Of a DNA stretch of 64,000 bases, positions 53,212 to 63,800 are shown one piece after another. Where the stretch lies: NCBI GenBank assembly GCA_905236385.1, contig CAJOOY010000006.1, forward strand, positions 1 through 64,000. Direction: 5' to 3'. Source of the stretch: an uncultured Spirochaetia bacterium. GTDB lineage: Bacteria > Spirochaetota > Spirochaetia > Sphaerochaetales > Sphaerochaetaceae. The notes under the pieces were generated by a model. The model was not told where the DNA came from and made no database searches. It saw nothing but the letters and a program-made list of their open reading frames with translations. A program made the translations under genes and the position numbers. Each line of letters opens with the position of its first letter. Position 1 is the stretch's first letter.

Positions 53212-54476
53212 TGTCTTCTAAGCCTCCATAACAAGATCAGCCCGCAGATAAAGACTAAAATATCTGGAGTCCATAGGTACAAAGCGGGACTAAGGAAGCT
53301 TGTAATTGCTTTTGTATGCATGAAATACAAAAAGAACCAGTAGAAAGAAGCAAGAAGTACTGCCAGTCCAAACCCGGTTAGACGGCCGTATCTGACCTTA
53401 AAGAAAGAGATAGGAAAAGCCATGAAAACAAGGAAGGTACAGGCTAAGGAGAGTGCAAACTTTTTGTTTAGTTCACTTAAATAGTACTGATAGTTGAAAT
53501 TAACAGGCTTATTACTCTTTCTTTCAGTAAAATTGTTAACATCTTCCAGTATGTTCTTATAGTCAACAGAATCTGCATTCTCTTCCAAGGCCACCAGATT
53601 TTTACCAATCTTTTCAGATGTTCTTTCCAGGTTTCTATTGTAGTTATCTATTAAGGACGGAGTATCTTCAGCGTACTTTTGCACCAGGGCGTAAAGAGTG
53701 CTTACTGACATCTGAGATGGGTTAAGAGAAAAGCTGACTCCAGAAGTTGAATTAAGGCTTAAATAAAGCGTCAACGTCTCAGCGGTGGACGCACTGTAGC
53801 TTTGTTTAGAAGTCTTATCCGTAATTAGAATTCTTGCGTCTTTCAGTTCAATCTTGTATGTAAAGTCATCTATATCGACTAAGTCAATTGTAGCCTCAGA
53901 GGCTGTTATGGCGTGGCTGTCAGAAGAGTTTCGACCATCGTAGATAATTATGTCTTTTATAACATCTCCATCCACTTCTCCGTTTGAAACAACTATATCT
54001 CCAAACCTAACAGAGCCGTAGTCTTCAAACTCCAGAGTTGGTAGCTTCTTTAGTACCGATACGTACAGTTCTGCATAACGCTCAGACGTGTAAGGAATCA
54101 TCCTATCAGCAATTGCGAGAGTTAAAACAGAAAAGACCATGGATATAAGGACTATAGGCATAAAGATTCTTGTTAAAGATATGCCTGAAGACCTCATAGC
54201 AGTTATTTCATTTGAAGAAGAAAAGTTACCTATAACCATGGAAGCTGAAGAAAGAGAGCTGAACGGCATGGTATAGAGAAGAAACTGTGGAACAGAAAGA
54301 ACTACAAGAGTAATCACATCTGCTATTTCCACATTTTTAAGAAGGATTCTTTGAGCCAGAACTAAAATCTGGTTCACAAAGAAGATAAAAAAGAAGAATG
54401 CGAAAGATACAAGGAAGGAAAGAACGTACTCTTTACCTACGTAGAAACTAAGCAGTCTGAAACTTCTTCTATTCAT
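53208..54476 (-). CDS. LptF/LptG family permease (first of the pair)
   Basis: 422 residues, longer than its partner because the periplasmic domain is extended (about 130-330, including a helical stretch with ERTSEKIGKNLVALEENADS). Six membrane segments in the 3+3 layout; YVGKEYVLSFLVSFAFFFFIFFVNQ starts the protein and SYISLAC-like ALSLACTFLVFMAFPISFF begins the second half. The start overlaps the dut stop (TGATG). It works with the adjacent permease; the ATPase LptB is not in this window. Confidence 0.88.
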   Translation of the reverse strand: MNRRSFRLLSFYVGKEYVLSFLVSFAFFFFIFFVNQILVLAQRILLKNVEIADVITLVVLSVPQFLLYTMPFSSLSSASMVIGNFSSSNEITAMRSSGISLTRIFMPIVLISMVFSVLTLAIADRMIPYTSERYAELYVSVLKKLPTLEFEDYGSVRFGDIVVSNGEVDGDVIKDIIIYDGRNSSDSHAITASEATIDLVDIDDFTYKIELKDARILITDKTSKQSYSASTAETLTLYLSLNSTSGVSFSLNPSQMSVSTLYALVQKYAEDTPSLIDNYNRNLERTSEKIGKNLVALEENADSVDYKNILEDVNNFTERKSNKPVNFNYQYYLSELNKKFALSLACTFLVFMAFPISFFKVRYGRLTGFGLAVLLASFYWFFLYFMHTKAITSFLSPALYLWTPDILVFICGLILLWRLRRH

Positions 54477-54922
54477 CAGACACCCGTTGAGCCGAATCCT
54501 CCCTCTCCACGCTCTGTCTCATCAAGAGAAAGAACTGTTTCAAAGGTTGCATTCTCGTGCTTAGCTATTACCATCTGAGCAATTCTGTCTCCGTTTTTAA
54601 TAACAAAATCAGTATCAGATAGATTAATAAGAATAATTTTGATTTCTCCGCGGTAGTCAGAATCTATGGTACCCGGAGTGTTTAAAACTGTAATTCCACT
54701 CTTGATTGCAAGTCCGGAGCGCGGTCTGATCTGGGCCTCATAACCAACCGGGAGAGCTATTCTTAAGCCTGTTGGGACAAGAACTCGCTGCAAAGGCTTA
54801 ACAACCAACGTAGAATTATCAGCAAGGCAGGCGCAGATGTCTGCGCCTGCTGCCTGTAAAGAGGAATACTGAGGAAGTTTTGCTCCTTCATCCAGCTGTA
54901 TTTTCAAAATACATTTATCCAT
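54476..54922 (-). CDS. dut: dUTP diphosphatase
   Basis: 148 residues, homotrimeric type. Motifs: [17 protein letters not shown] (motif 2), [15 protein letters not shown] (motif 3), GDRIAQMV (motif 4) and [10 protein letters not shown] (motif 5, the glycine-rich lid). It keeps uracil out of DNA and supplies dUMP. The frame extends upstream to 55027 inside pnp, but the ATG at 54922, 4 bp after the pnp stop, gives the normal N-terminus. Confidence 0.95.
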   Translation of the reverse strand: MDKCILKIQLDEGAKLPQYSSLQAAGADICACLADNSTLVVKPLQRVLVPTGLRIALPVGYEAQIRPRSGLAIKSGITVLNTPGTIDSDYRGEIKIILINLSDTDFVIKNGDRIAQMVIAKHENATFETVLSLDETERGEGGFGSTGV

Positions 54923-54926
54923 CTTT

Positions 54927-57119
54927 TCAGTCTCTATGCTCCTTTTTAAAAGGACGCTTTGAATCCGGGCGTCTAGGTCTTTCCTTTCTTGGTTCAGACT
55001 TAACTTCTCCATCTGGATCAATTGCATCTATGTAAGAAAGTGAAAGTCTTCCGCCAGTTCTATCAATCTCAATCAGCTTAACAGGAATAACCTGTCCAAC
55101 TGAAAGAACGTCTGATACGTTTTCAACTCTTGTTCTGGCAAGTTTTGAAATATGGCACAGACCTTCTTTTCCAGGAAGAATCTCAACAAAGGCACCGAAG
55201 TCCATAAGTCTCTTAACAGTACCGTTATAAATCTTACCTACTTCCGGCTCCTCAACAATAGCCTTGACCATTTCAAGAGCGGCCTGAACAACTGCTGAGT
55301 TCTTTCCGTAGATGGTGACTGTTCCTTCATCATCAATGTTTACCTCAGCTCCTGTAACCTGAGCTATTCCCTTGATTGTCTTTCCACCGGTACCAATAAC
55401 AGCACCAATCTTCTCTTCATCAACCTTAGTTGAAACAATCTTAGGAGCGTACTTGTTTATCTCTTCTCTTGGACCAGCGAGTGTCTGTTCCATAATTCCC
55501 AAGATATGGTATCTGCCTTCCTTAGCCTGCTGGAGAGCCTTACTCATAATCTCTGGAGTAACACCGGCAATCTTAATATCCATCTGGAAGGCGGTAATTC
55601 CATCTCTAGTTCCTGCAACCTTGAAGTCCATATCTCCCAGGTGGTCCTCTTCTCCAAGAATATCAGAGAGAATCTGATACTTTGAGTAATCTGCACCTTC
55701 GGTGATAAGACCCATGGCTATACCTGCAACTGGTTTTGAAATAGGAACACCGGCATCCATAAGTGAGAGACAACCTCCACATACAGAAGCCATGGAAGAA
55801 GAACCGTTTGATTCCATAATTTCACTGACAACCCTGACTGTGTACGGGAACTCATCCTTTGAAGGAACAACAGCCTGGAGGGCTCTCTGAGCCAGGTGTC
55901 CATGACCAATCTCTCTTCTTCCGGTTGTAAGTCTTCCGGTCTCACCTACTGAATACGGTGGGAAGTTGTAGTGCAGCATGAAGTTGCTGTAGTTCTTGTC
56001 TCCGTCAATATTGTCAAAAAGCTGCTCGTCCTGAACGGTACCGAGAGTTGTAACAGCAAGAGACTGAGTTTCTCCACGAGTGAACAGAGCTGAACCGTGA
56101 GTTCTATCAAGAACACCGACTTCACAGGTAATTGGTCTAATCTCAGTTACCTTTCTTCCATCAACACGGACGCCGTCGTTGAGGATAGAAGAACGGAGAA
56201 TATTGTACTCAAGGTCATCAAAGAGCTTTGCAAGCTTTTCTGAAGCGTCTGAGTGCTCAGCAAGAAGGTCTGCAAAATGAGCTTTGACTTCCTGCTTAAC
56301 AGCAGCAACATTATCATGGCGGGCAAACTTACTTGTTCCCTTGAAAGCCTCGCGAACCTTTGGCTCTGCGTAAGATTTAATTGGCTCGAGCCACTGAAGG
56401 TCTTCTTCAGCCGCCTCAAGAACAGGAAGCTTTTCCTTTCCAGCTATCTTTCTGAGCTCAAGCTGTGCATCACAAAGCTTGGTAATAACAGGCTGAGCTG
56501 CTGCAATAGCATCCAGCATGTTCTGCTCTGAAACTTCATGGGCTCCACCTTCAACCATAGTAATTCCGTCTCTTGTGCCTGCAACGACAATATCAAGATC
56601 TGCATCTTCAATCTGCTGGAAGGATGGGTTAATAACATATTCGCCATCAATGAGGGCTACACGAACACCGGCAATAGGTCCGTTGAACGGAATATCTGAA
56701 ATGGTGACTGCGGCTGAAGCTGCATTGATTGCAATAATATCCGGAGTATTAATCTGGTCTGTTGACACGACCGTCGGTACTATCTGGATTTCTCTGCTGA
56801 AAGCCTTCTCAAAAAGAGGTCTCATAGGACGGTCAATAAGACGGCTGACAAGAATCTCTTTGTCTTTTGGTTTTGATTCTCTCTTGAGGAAGCCTCCGGG
56901 AATCTTTCCTGCGGCATAGTACTTTTCATTGTATTCTACTGATACTGGTACATAATCAAGCATCTCACTTGCACTGTCTGAGCAGCAAACTGTAGCAATT
57001 ACAGCAGAACCTGCGTAGTGTGCATAAACTGCACCGTTAGCCTGTTTGGCAATCTTACCTGTCTCAAATACGAGATCATCATTGCCAATACGGACTGAAA
57101 TTTTCTTTACTTGTTCCAT
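54927..57119 (-). CDS. pnp: Polynucleotide phosphorylase
   Basis: 730 residues. Two RNase PH-like domains joined by a helical linker, then KH ([15 protein letters not shown]) and S1 ([23 protein letters not shown]) domains; [26 protein letters not shown] and [12 protein letters not shown] are catalytic or phosphate-binding blocks. The C-terminus is a basic, proline-rich tail (about 710-730). 3'-to-5' RNA decay enzyme. It follows rpsO with a hairpin in between, the classic rpsO-pnp pair. Confidence 0.97.
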   Translation of the reverse strand: MEQVKKISVRIGNDDLVFETGKIAKQANGAVYAHYAGSAVIATVCCSDSASEMLDYVPVSVEYNEKYYAAGKIPGGFLKRESKPKDKEILVSRLIDRPMRPLFEKAFSREIQIVPTVVSTDQINTPDIIAINAASAAVTISDIPFNGPIAGVRVALIDGEYVINPSFQQIEDADLDIVVAGTRDGITMVEGGAHEVSEQNMLDAIAAAQPVITKLCDAQLELRKIAGKEKLPVLEAAEEDLQWLEPIKSYAEPKVREAFKGTSKFARHDNVAAVKQEVKAHFADLLAEHSDASEKLAKLFDDLEYNILRSSILNDGVRVDGRKVTEIRPITCEVGVLDRTHGSALFTRGETQSLAVTTLGTVQDEQLFDNIDGDKNYSNFMLHYNFPPYSVGETGRLTTGRREIGHGHLAQRALQAVVPSKDEFPYTVRVVSEIMESNGSSSMASVCGGCLSLMDAGVPISKPVAGIAMGLITEGADYSKYQILSDILGEEDHLGDMDFKVAGTRDGITAFQMDIKIAGVTPEIMSKALQQAKEGRYHILGIMEQTLAGPREEINKYAPKIVSTKVDEEKIGAVIGTGGKTIKGIAQVTGAEVNIDDEGTVTIYGKNSAVVQAALEMVKAIVEEPEVGKIYNGTVKRLMDFGAFVEILPGKEGLCHISKLARTRVENVSDVLSVGQVIPVKLIEIDRTGGRLSLSYIDAIDPDGEVKSEPRKERPRRPDSKRPFKKEHRD

Positions 57120-57154
57120 AAATTCTCTCTACTTCTTTTTTCTTTAAACACAGC

Positions 57155-57181
57155 AATAGCTCCGGAAGACCCGGAGCTATT
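57155..57181. repeat. rpsO-pnp intergenic hairpin
   Basis: AATAGCTCCGG (57155-57165) and CCGGAGCTATT (57171-57181), a perfect 11-bp stem with 5-nt loop, in the 71 bp between rpsO and pnp. In the operon direction (minus) no U-run follows, so it is not a standard terminator; it resembles the RNase III site ahead of E. coli pnp. Plus-strand reading has only TTT after it. Confidence 0.7.
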
Positions 57182-57190
57182 TTCATTGAC

Positions 57191-57457
57191 TTATTTTCTG
57201 AGACCAAGCTCAGCAATCAATGATCTGTATCTTTCAATATCCGTATTCTTAAGATATCTGAGAAGTCTCCTTCTCTGACCGACCATCTTAAGAAGACCGC
57301 GGTTTGAAGCGTGATCTTTCGGATTTGCCTTGAAATGACCCTGAAGGTCATTGATTCTGGCAGTCAGGAGAGCAACCTGAACTTCTGTTGCTCCTGTGTT
57401 CTTCTCGTCACCACCAAACTTGGCAATGATCTGAGCTTTCTCTTCTTTGGTAACCAT
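57191..57457 (-). CDS. rpsO: 30S ribosomal protein S15
   Basis: 88 residues, normal length. [58 protein letters not shown] and the ending [13 protein letters not shown] are the S15 signatures for 16S rRNA helices h20-h22. AGGAG is about 9 nt before the ATG, inside the ribF end. Confidence 0.98.
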   Translation of the reverse strand: MVTKEEKAQIIAKFGGDEKNTGATEVQVALLTARINDLQGHFKANPKDHASNRGLLKMVGQRRRLLRYLKNTDIERYRSLIAELGLRK

Positions 57458-57460
57458 ACG

Positions 57461-58081
57461 TTACACTCCTGAAGATTTATTTTTTAACAGCCTACAGGAC
57501 CCGGAACCGGGACTAAGAGGTCTGCCAAGCAAGGCGGAAGCTTTTTCCGTCTCACCTGTTAGGAGACATCTCCGTATCAGGGTGCTACTGACTTCTTCAC
57601 CGTCAACAAATAAAGAAGGAACAACCTTAACATACGCAGATGAAGTGTATTTAGAAAGAATCTTTCCAATCTCAGAAGAACCTACACTGCTGTCTGTTCT
57701 TCCGCAACGGAAGCTCTCTCCAACAACCATCGCCTTCAAGCTGTACGACGTACAAAGCCCGGCAATGAACTCCTCACCGGAAAGTTTACTCATATCTGAG
57801 GAAAAGTCAATTATGCACCTGTAATCTATTCCGGCTTCCTGAAGAAGTTTATTTGTTTCCTCTTCAGAAATAATACTGTCCATGCTCTTTTGTTTTCCAA
57901 GAAACATCTTGGGATTAATATTGAACATGATAATCACGCTTTTACAGGCGTTTTTCTTTGCCTCAGAGACAAGAGTTCGGATTATTCTCAAGTGGCCTCT
58001 GTGCAGTCCATCAAACACTCCTACGGAGACAACACAATCCATATTTTTAAAAACAGGATCACAGAACTTCTTAATTTCCAT
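57461..58081 (-). CDS. FAD synthetase domain protein (RibF N-terminal half only)
   Basis: About 206 residues. SVGVFDGLHRGHLRII is the nucleotidyltransferase (FMN adenylyltransferase) motif and FVDGEEVSSTLIRRCLLTGETEKASALLGRP the end of that domain. Normal RibF continues for a further ~120 residues with a riboflavin kinase domain; here it stops soon after, so only FAD synthesis from FMN is predicted. TTG at 58102 is in frame; the ATG at 58081 has AGGAAAG upstream. It overlaps the truB stop by 11 bp. Confidence 0.85.
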   Translation of the reverse strand: MEIKKFCDPVFKNMDCVVSVGVFDGLHRGHLRIIRTLVSEAKKNACKSVIIMFNINPKMFLGKQKSMDSIISEEETNKLLQEAGIDYRCIIDFSSDMSKLSGEEFIAGLCTSYSLKAMVVGESFRCGRTDSSVGSSEIGKILSKYTSSAYVKVVPSLFVDGEEVSSTLIRRCLLTGETEKASALLGRPLSPGSGSCRLLKNKSSGV

Positions 58082-58772
58082 TTTCTTTCCTGTATTTTTC
58101 AAGTTTTTCTAATAAAACAGCTGTCATGTCTACAGTTTCCAGGTCTTCGGCATTGTCGTAATCGACAGCTTCTGTGACGCTGAATGGGCCAATTGCATCT
58201 CTGTTTAGTTCAGTTACGTAGGCGCAGGAGGAGCATTTTTCTCCCAAATCCCGTGCGTAGGAGCGTATATAGGTGCCCTTGGAGACGTGTAGCTTTATCT
58301 TCAAATAAGGCTTTTCGTAGCTGATTATCTCAGCTTCCTTTATAATCACGGGGCGACCTTCAAGCTTCACTTCTTTGCCTTCACGAATGAGCTGATAGCT
58401 ACGCTTTCCGTTAACGTGTATGGCGCTGTACACAGGCGGAATCTGGACTATGGGGCCCTTAAGAGCCTCCACAGCTTTAACAACCGTCTCCAACTCTGGA
58501 GCGTCTGCAGTTTTAATCACATCCCCTTCCGGGTCCAAAGTATCAGTTTCCTTACCGAATTCAATTACGGCCGTATAGGTCTTGTCCAGACCCATAAAAG
58601 TGTCGTTGAGCTTAGTGTACTTGCCACAGAGAGCAATAATAAGGCCGCTTGCGAACTTATCTAAAGTCCCGCAGTGGCCTGTTTTCCTGTTAATTACTCT
58701 TTTAACTCGCCCGAGGCAGGAAAATGAAGTGACCCCGGGCTTCTTGTTAATCAGAACTATTGCGTCTCTCAC
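58071..58772 (-). CDS. truB: tRNA pseudouridine 55 synthase
   Basis: 233 residues, shorter than E. coli TruB (314) because the C-terminal PUA-like part is reduced. NKKPGVTSFSCLGRVKRV and the catalytic aspartate in GHCGTLDKFASGLI (usual GHTGTLDPLATGVL) identify it; YTAVIEFGKETDTLDPEG and VSKGTYIRSYARDLGE follow. Makes pseudouridine 55 in the T loop. It overlaps rbfA by 4 bp (ATGA). Confidence 0.94.
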   Translation of the reverse strand: MRDAIVLINKKPGVTSFSCLGRVKRVINRKTGHCGTLDKFASGLIIALCGKYTKLNDTFMGLDKTYTAVIEFGKETDTLDPEGDVIKTADAPELETVVKAVEALKGPIVQIPPVYSAIHVNGKRSYQLIREGKEVKLEGRPVIIKEAEIISYEKPYLKIKLHVSKGTYIRSYARDLGEKCSSCAYVTELNRDAIGPFSVTEAVDYDNAEDLETVDMTAVLLEKLEKYRKENGN

Positions 58773-59113
58773 TTTTTGATTGACTCCAGCAGCTCGTTAA
58801 TCCTTGAAGCTTCTCTCTGCGTGGTATCTGGCAGGAAGGTAAGCTTTGGTGTGTTCTTTGTCTTGAGGGCTGAAGCAAGTCTCCCCTGAATGAAAGCTGC
58901 TGCGCTTTGTAGTGCCTTAACTGACCTTTCAAGCTCGTTATCCATAAGGCATGAGACGTACAGTGTTGCATAAGAGTTATCTTTAGAAACGCTTATGTCA
59001 CTTATACTTGCAAAGCGTGACAGTTTCGGGTTTTTAATCTCACCCGAAACAATCAATGTGTTTACCGCTTCCATTATCCTGGACTCAATTCTGCTCTGTG
59101 AATAATCCGACAT
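58769..59113 (-). CDS. rbfA: Ribosome-binding factor A
   Basis: 114 residues, KH-like fold for 30S maturation (16S 5' end). SRIESRIMEAVNTLIVSGEIKNPKLSRFASISDISVSKDNSYATLYVS matches the family; the ending HR-ITPELTF-like TPKLTFLPDTTQREASRINELLE is typical. It overlaps the infB stop by one base. Confidence 0.94.
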   Translation of the reverse strand: MSDYSQSRIESRIMEAVNTLIVSGEIKNPKLSRFASISDISVSKDNSYATLYVSCLMDNELERSVKALQSAAAFIQGRLASALKTKNTPKLTFLPDTTQREASRINELLESIKK

Positions 59114-61692
59114 CAGATACGCTCCCAGACATTGTCAAGCTTTCTAGCTGTTTCCTTGATCTCTACAAATTCGATAATATCTCCTTCTTTAAGATCCTGG
59201 AAATTCTCAATTCCAATACCGCATTCAAAGCCTTCAGTGACTTCTCTAGCATCATCCTTGAAGCGCTTGAGTGAGGAAATCTTCAACAGTTCCTTACTAA
59301 GCTGAATGTTGTCTCTGACAACTCTGCAGAAGTTGTTTCTCTTTACGCTGCCAGAAGTAATGAAACAACCGGCAATCAAGCCAACCTTAGGAACCTTGAA
59401 GACCTGACGCACTTCTGCTGTTCCTACATCTACCTCAGTTCTTTCAGGACTGAGCATGCCTTCCATAGCAGCCTTAACGTCATCTACAACATTATAAATA
59501 ATATTGTACTTTCTGATATCAATCTTCTCTTCATCAGCTCTAGCCTGTGCCTTTGGTGTAGGTCTTACGTTAAAACCAATAACCAGTGCCGGGTTCTCAG
59601 AAGCAGAAGCAAGGTTAATATCATCTTCAATGATTGCACCGGCAGCGGCTCTGATTACGCTGACTCTGATTTCAGGTGTACTGAGCTTTTCAAGGGCCAT
59701 TTTGAGGGCTTCAACTGAACCCTGAACGTCTCCCTTGATAACAAGGTTAAGTTCCTGTACGTCTCCTTCATGCATAACATCAAACATGTTCTCAAGTGTA
59801 ACTTTCTTGAACCTGCTTGCCTGGTTCTGCCTCTCAAGCTCCTGTCTCTTGGAACCGATTATTCTTGACTGTTTCTCATCTTCACAGACCTGGAACGGGT
59901 CTCCTGCACTAGGAACAGAGGAAAGTCCGATAACTTCAACAGGAGTTGAAGGACCGGCGGTCTTAACCTTTTTACCTTTGTCATTGAACATGGCTCTTAC
60001 TCTTCCCGGATAAATACCGGAAACATAGTAATCACCCTGCTTCAGCGTTCCTCTTTCAATAATAACTGAGGCTACAATTCCTCTACCCTGGTCAATTCTG
60101 GCTTCAAGAACCCTACCCTCAGCTCTACAGTTAGGATTGGCCTTGAGGTCCATCATTTCAGCCTGAAGAAGAATAGTATCCAGAAGGTTCTCTATACCTA
60201 TCTTCTGCTTTGCAGAAATCTGACAGTACAGAGTCTGTCCACCCCATTCTTCCGGCATGAGACCGTAGTCTGAAAGCTGTTGCATAACTCTCTCCGGCTT
60301 TGCTTCAGGAAGGTCTATCTTGTTAATAGCAACAATAATTGGAACACCGGCAGCCTTAGCATGGTCAATAGCTTCAATTGTCTGAGGCATGACTCCGTCA
60401 TTTGCTGCAACAACCAGAACAACAATATCTGTCACCTGAGCTCCACGGGCACGCATGAGTGTAAATGCAGCATGACCCGGGGTGTCGAGGAAGACAACGT
60501 CTCCCTTATCTGGGATGCTAACCTTGTAGGCACCAATGTGCTGTGTAATTCCACCAAACTCACCTGCAACAACGTTTGTTGAGCGGATAGCATCCAGAAG
60601 CTTTGTCTTACCATGGTCAACGTGTCCCATTACTGTGACAATTGGAGCCCTTGGCTGAAGATCCTCTTCTCTGTCCTCTTCCTTCTCAATAACCGTCTCT
60701 TCATACAGGTCAATGATATGTACCTGGCAGCCGTATTCTTCAGCAATGATTGTAGCAGTATCACTGTCAATGCTCTGGTTAATACTTACCATCATGCCCA
60801 TGCTGAAGAGCTTACTGATTATATCTGAAGCCTTTATGTTCATCTTCTTAGCCAGGTCACTGACGGTAACATTCGGCATAATATCTATGCTCTTTGCAAC
60901 TACCGCTACCGGGCCGGAAGCCTTCTTCTTTTCAAACTGCTTTAACTCAAGCTCATCTTCCTGAATCTCATGGCGTCTGTCTCTTCCCTTATCCTTGGAG
61001 AAGACTCTCTTATTCTTTCCGCCTTCAGTAGACAGTGGCTGGGCAAAACCGCCCTTAGCTCCTCTGTTTCCAGCATTTGGCCCTCTGAAGTTTCCGCCTT
61101 GTCCGCCCTGTCTCTGGGCACCAAAATCATTTGGTCTGTCCTTTCCAAACGGAGCTCTTCTGTTCTGACTGGATCTTGGGGTGTAAACACCTGAATTAGG
61201 CTGTCCCTGTCTATTGTTGTTCCTGTTCTGAGGAATACGCTTTCCATCTGAACCATAAACAACTCCACCAACAGAACCAACAGGCCCAGAGCTTGAACTC
61301 TTCTTTGGAGCGCCAAAGTTAATTGGAGGCAAGTTAGCTCCTGAAATAATAACAGGACCGTTACTGATAGTTGTATTAACATTTGAAGGCTTTTTCACAA
61401 CCTTCTTCACTGGCTGCTGAGGAGCTACAGGCTTAGGTGTAGTAACAGGAGCTTCTTCTGTCTTTACAACCTCTTCCTGCTTTATAACAGGAGCAGTCTC
61501 CTTAGGCTCTTCCGCCGGTTTTGTTTTCACAACAACCTGAGGCTGTGGTTTCTTTTTGACAATCACAACCCTCTTTTTCTCCATGGCTGGCTTCTGTTGA
61601 GGCTGCTGAGGCTGTTGAGTTACAGGTGCCTGCATTTCAGCACTTCTGCTTTGTTTGATTAATGTAGCTTTTGGCTTAATATCTTCTGGCAT
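59113..61692 (-). CDS. infB: Translation initiation factor IF-2
   Basis: 859 residues. Residues 1 to about 270 are a low-complexity, basic/P/Q/A/G-rich N-terminus (including a KKPQPQVV stretch). The IF2_N domain ([32 protein letters not shown]) and the GTPase domain with G1 [35 protein letters not shown] and NKIDLPEA follow, then domains III-IV (beta barrels, fMet-tRNA binding). ATG with an AT-rich leader; the preceding nusA stop is 9 bp away. Standard essential initiation factor. Confidence 0.97.
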   Translation of the reverse strand: MPEDIKPKATLIKQSRSAEMQAPVTQQPQQPQQKPAMEKKRVVIVKKKPQPQVVVKTKPAEEPKETAPVIKQEEVVKTEEAPVTTPKPVAPQQPVKKVVKKPSNVNTTISNGPVIISGANLPPINFGAPKKSSSSGPVGSVGGVVYGSDGKRIPQNRNNNRQGQPNSGVYTPRSSQNRRAPFGKDRPNDFGAQRQGGQGGNFRGPNAGNRGAKGGFAQPLSTEGGKNKRVFSKDKGRDRRHEIQEDELELKQFEKKKASGPVAVVAKSIDIMPNVTVSDLAKKMNIKASDIISKLFSMGMMVSINQSIDSDTATIIAEEYGCQVHIIDLYEETVIEKEEDREEDLQPRAPIVTVMGHVDHGKTKLLDAIRSTNVVAGEFGGITQHIGAYKVSIPDKGDVVFLDTPGHAAFTLMRARGAQVTDIVVLVVAANDGVMPQTIEAIDHAKAAGVPIIVAINKIDLPEAKPERVMQQLSDYGLMPEEWGGQTLYCQISAKQKIGIENLLDTILLQAEMMDLKANPNCRAEGRVLEARIDQGRGIVASVIIERGTLKQGDYYVSGIYPGRVRAMFNDKGKKVKTAGPSTPVEVIGLSSVPSAGDPFQVCEDEKQSRIIGSKRQELERQNQASRFKKVTLENMFDVMHEGDVQELNLVIKGDVQGSVEALKMALEKLSTPEIRVSVIRAAAGAIIEDDINLASASENPALVIGFNVRPTPKAQARADEEKIDIRKYNIIYNVVDDVKAAMEGMLSPERTEVDVGTAEVRQVFKVPKVGLIAGCFITSGSVKRNNFCRVVRDNIQLSKELLKISSLKRFKDDAREVTEGFECGIGIENFQDLKEGDIIEFVEIKETARKLDNVWERI

Positions 61693-61701
61693 TAATAGCT
61701 A

Positions 61702-63174
61702 TTACTCCTCGTCCTCTTCGTCTAAGGATTCAAAACTGATCTCAACATGACAGTTAGGACACTCTGTCATGCCCTCTTTCAGCGGATGACCACAGTTCGG
61801 GCACTCAAAGGTACCTTCTTCAGAGTCTTCCTCAATAATATCTACGCTCTCGCTTATGGCCTTGTTAATCTGAGCAGCCTCTTCTTCTGAAATATCTCCA
61901 AGATCAGCAATCTCTTCTTCTGAGTACTCAAGGAAGTCTTCAACATAAAGAATGTCATGCTTTTCAAGTTTCTTAACAATAGCTTCCTCAATTGGAAGAT
62001 CCCTGAGAGGAATTCCCTCTTCAGCCTCAGCAGCTTCCTGAATGCCTGGCTCTTCCGTAACATCTGTAAATACAGCATCTGCTGCAGCTCTTGCCTGCTC
62101 AAATACATCCATGCTTTCAAAGTCTTCCTGGGTCTTAACATCTACCATCCAGTCACACATTCTGTTGACCAGACGTACATTCATACCCTGCTTTCCGATT
62201 GCAAGAGAAAGCTGACTCTGATCAACAATAGCTACAGCCATCTTCTTCTCGTAGTCAGTGACATATATTCTGTCAACCTTAGCTGGTGAAAGAGCGTTTG
62301 CAATATACTCAAGCGGGTTTGGATCCCACCTGACCACGTCTATTCTCTCATCATCTATTTCTTTCATGATCATCTGGATTCTTGCACCCTTAAGACCAAC
62401 ACAGGTTCCAACAGCATCCACATCTGTCTTCTTCGGCCATACAGCAACCTTTGTTCTGTAACCGGGAACACGGACAATCTTGACTATCTCAAGTCCGGGA
62501 TCCTTGGAAACAAGTTCAGGAACATTTATATAGAAAAGCTTCTTAATGAAGTCTTCTGAAACTCTTGTAAGAAGAACTCTGATATTCTTTTCATTCTTCT
62601 CATCCGGTTTGACACTTTCAACAAAGCAACGGATCCTGTCTCCCTTGTTGTATACTTCTTTAGGACTCTGATTCTTTGCAGGCAGATAACCGCTTGTCTT
62701 TCCAAGGTCAACCATTATGTCTCCGTTTTCCTTGACTGCCTGAACATAGCCGTTGATTATCTCTCCGACCTTGCCCTTGTACTCTGAAAGAAGCTCATCT
62801 TTCTGAATCTCTCTTATCTGGCTCTGAACACGCTGTTTTCCAGTCTGAACAGTACTGCTGCTGAAATCTTTCGGGTCAATAGGAATAAGCAGCTCATCCC
62901 CTACCTCAGCCTCATCATTGAACTCAAGAGCCTCTGAAAGAGGGATTTCAGCAAAATTATCAGCATAATAATCGTCATCATCAACAACTGTGCGTCTTGC
63001 AGCCAGTTCAAAAGATGAAAGATCATCAGCAAAGGTTACAACTGCATTTTCATCAGTTTTGTACTTGTTCTTAAAACTTGCAAGAAGGCTTTGCCTGACT
63101 ATATCAAGCACCAATTCCTTGGAAAGCCCCTTCTCGTTAATCATAGCCTCAATGGCTTCTTTAAACTCAGACAT
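61702..63174 (-). CDS. nusA: Transcription termination/antitermination factor NusA with C-terminal zinc ribbon
   Basis: 490 residues. NusA N-terminal domain (EAIEAMINEKGLSKELVLDIVRQSLLASFKNKYK), S1 domain (about 130-200, VGEIINGYVQAVKENGDIMVDLGKTSGYLP), two KH domains (KTDVDAVGTCVGLKGARIQMI and AIVDQSQLSLAIGKQGMNVRL) and an acidic helix-hairpin-helix region. The last 35 residues are unusual: CPNCGHPLKEGMTECPNCHV forms a C4 zinc ribbon that ordinary NusA lacks. The rimP gene overlaps its start by 8 bp. It links transcription to the ribosome genes of the same operon. Confidence 0.95.
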   Translation of the reverse strand: MSEFKEAIEAMINEKGLSKELVLDIVRQSLLASFKNKYKTDENAVVTFADDLSSFELAARRTVVDDDDYYADNFAEIPLSEALEFNDEAEVGDELLIPIDPKDFSSSTVQTGKQRVQSQIREIQKDELLSEYKGKVGEIINGYVQAVKENGDIMVDLGKTSGYLPAKNQSPKEVYNKGDRIRCFVESVKPDEKNEKNIRVLLTRVSEDFIKKLFYINVPELVSKDPGLEIVKIVRVPGYRTKVAVWPKKTDVDAVGTCVGLKGARIQMIMKEIDDERIDVVRWDPNPLEYIANALSPAKVDRIYVTDYEKKMAVAIVDQSQLSLAIGKQGMNVRLVNRMCDWMVDVKTQEDFESMDVFEQARAAADAVFTDVTEEPGIQEAAEAEEGIPLRDLPIEEAIVKKLEKHDILYVEDFLEYSEEEIADLGDISEEEAAQINKAISESVDIIEEDSEEGTFECPNCGHPLKEGMTECPNCHVEISFESLDEEDEE

Positions 63175-63733
63175 CAGCAGAATCTCCTAATCTGTTATTT
63201 CCTTTATTCTTTTTCTGAGAAATCTGATTCTTTCTCTTCTTATCCTCAGCAGTTTCCCAGACAAATTCCAATTTAGCTTTTTGAATATCTTCTTTCTCAA
63301 GAAACAGACTCTCTCCTGTCTCAGAAGAATCTTCAACCTTGTAATTACCTAGCTCAATTCTGTTATCAACCAGGCCTCTGTTCTCACCGACTACCCAGCT
63401 TCCCTTTTCCTTGCTGTACAGTCTTACAGTCTTTCCAGAGAAAACATCAAACTCGTTAAAGTCTTTGAATGTTCTCTGCAGTCCTGCAGTTGAGACCTCC
63501 ATTGAAAGCAAATCCCTGCCATAACGGAGCTCAAGACGCGGCTCTACTGCTCTGTGAAAAGTCTCACAATCATCAATGGTCACATCTTTCTCTTTAGAAG
63601 CAATTACAAGACTAACCTTGATCTCATCTGACTTTTTGTAAACCTCTGCGTCCACTATACAAAAACCAAGACTGGTGGCTACCGGCTCAAGATCTTTATA
63701 AAGCTCACTATCTCTAATTTCTTCTTTTATCAT
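63167..63733 (-). CDS. rimP: Ribosome maturation factor RimP
   Basis: 188 residues. N-terminal domain (YKDLEPVATSLGFCIVDAEVYKKSDEIKVSLVIAS), the ELRYGRDLLSMEVSTAGLQR block (usual YTLEVSSPGLDR), then an SH3-like C-terminal domain. Needed for 30S maturation. The C-terminus carries a basic extension (KKRKNQISQKKNKGNNR). It is the first gene of the long operon and has only a weak ribosome site (CCGAAG). Leader contains a terminator. Confidence 0.9.
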   Translation of the reverse strand: MIKEEIRDSELYKDLEPVATSLGFCIVDAEVYKKSDEIKVSLVIASKEKDVTIDDCETFHRAVEPRLELRYGRDLLSMEVSTAGLQRTFKDFNEFDVFSGKTVRLYSKEKGSWVVGENRGLVDNRIELGNYKVEDSSETGESLFLEKEDIQKAKLEFVWETAEDKKRKNQISQKKNKGNNRLGDSADV

Positions 63734-63743
63734 CTTCGGTCAT

Positions 63744-63773
63744 CAAAAAAGGAACCGGGGTTCCCGATTCCTT
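63744..63773 (-). terminator. Terminator/attenuator in the rimP-nusA-infB leader
   Basis: Minus strand AAGGAATCGGG, loop AAC, CCCGGTTCCTT: an 11-bp stem with one G-T pair (63773-63749), followed by six Ts (63750-63745). It lies 30 bp after the predicted operon promoter start and about 11 bp before the rimP ATG. It may also serve as terminator of the upstream comF-like gene. Confidence 0.8.
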
Positions 63774-63800
63774 AAAACTAAGTTTAATTTATCTGAGCTA

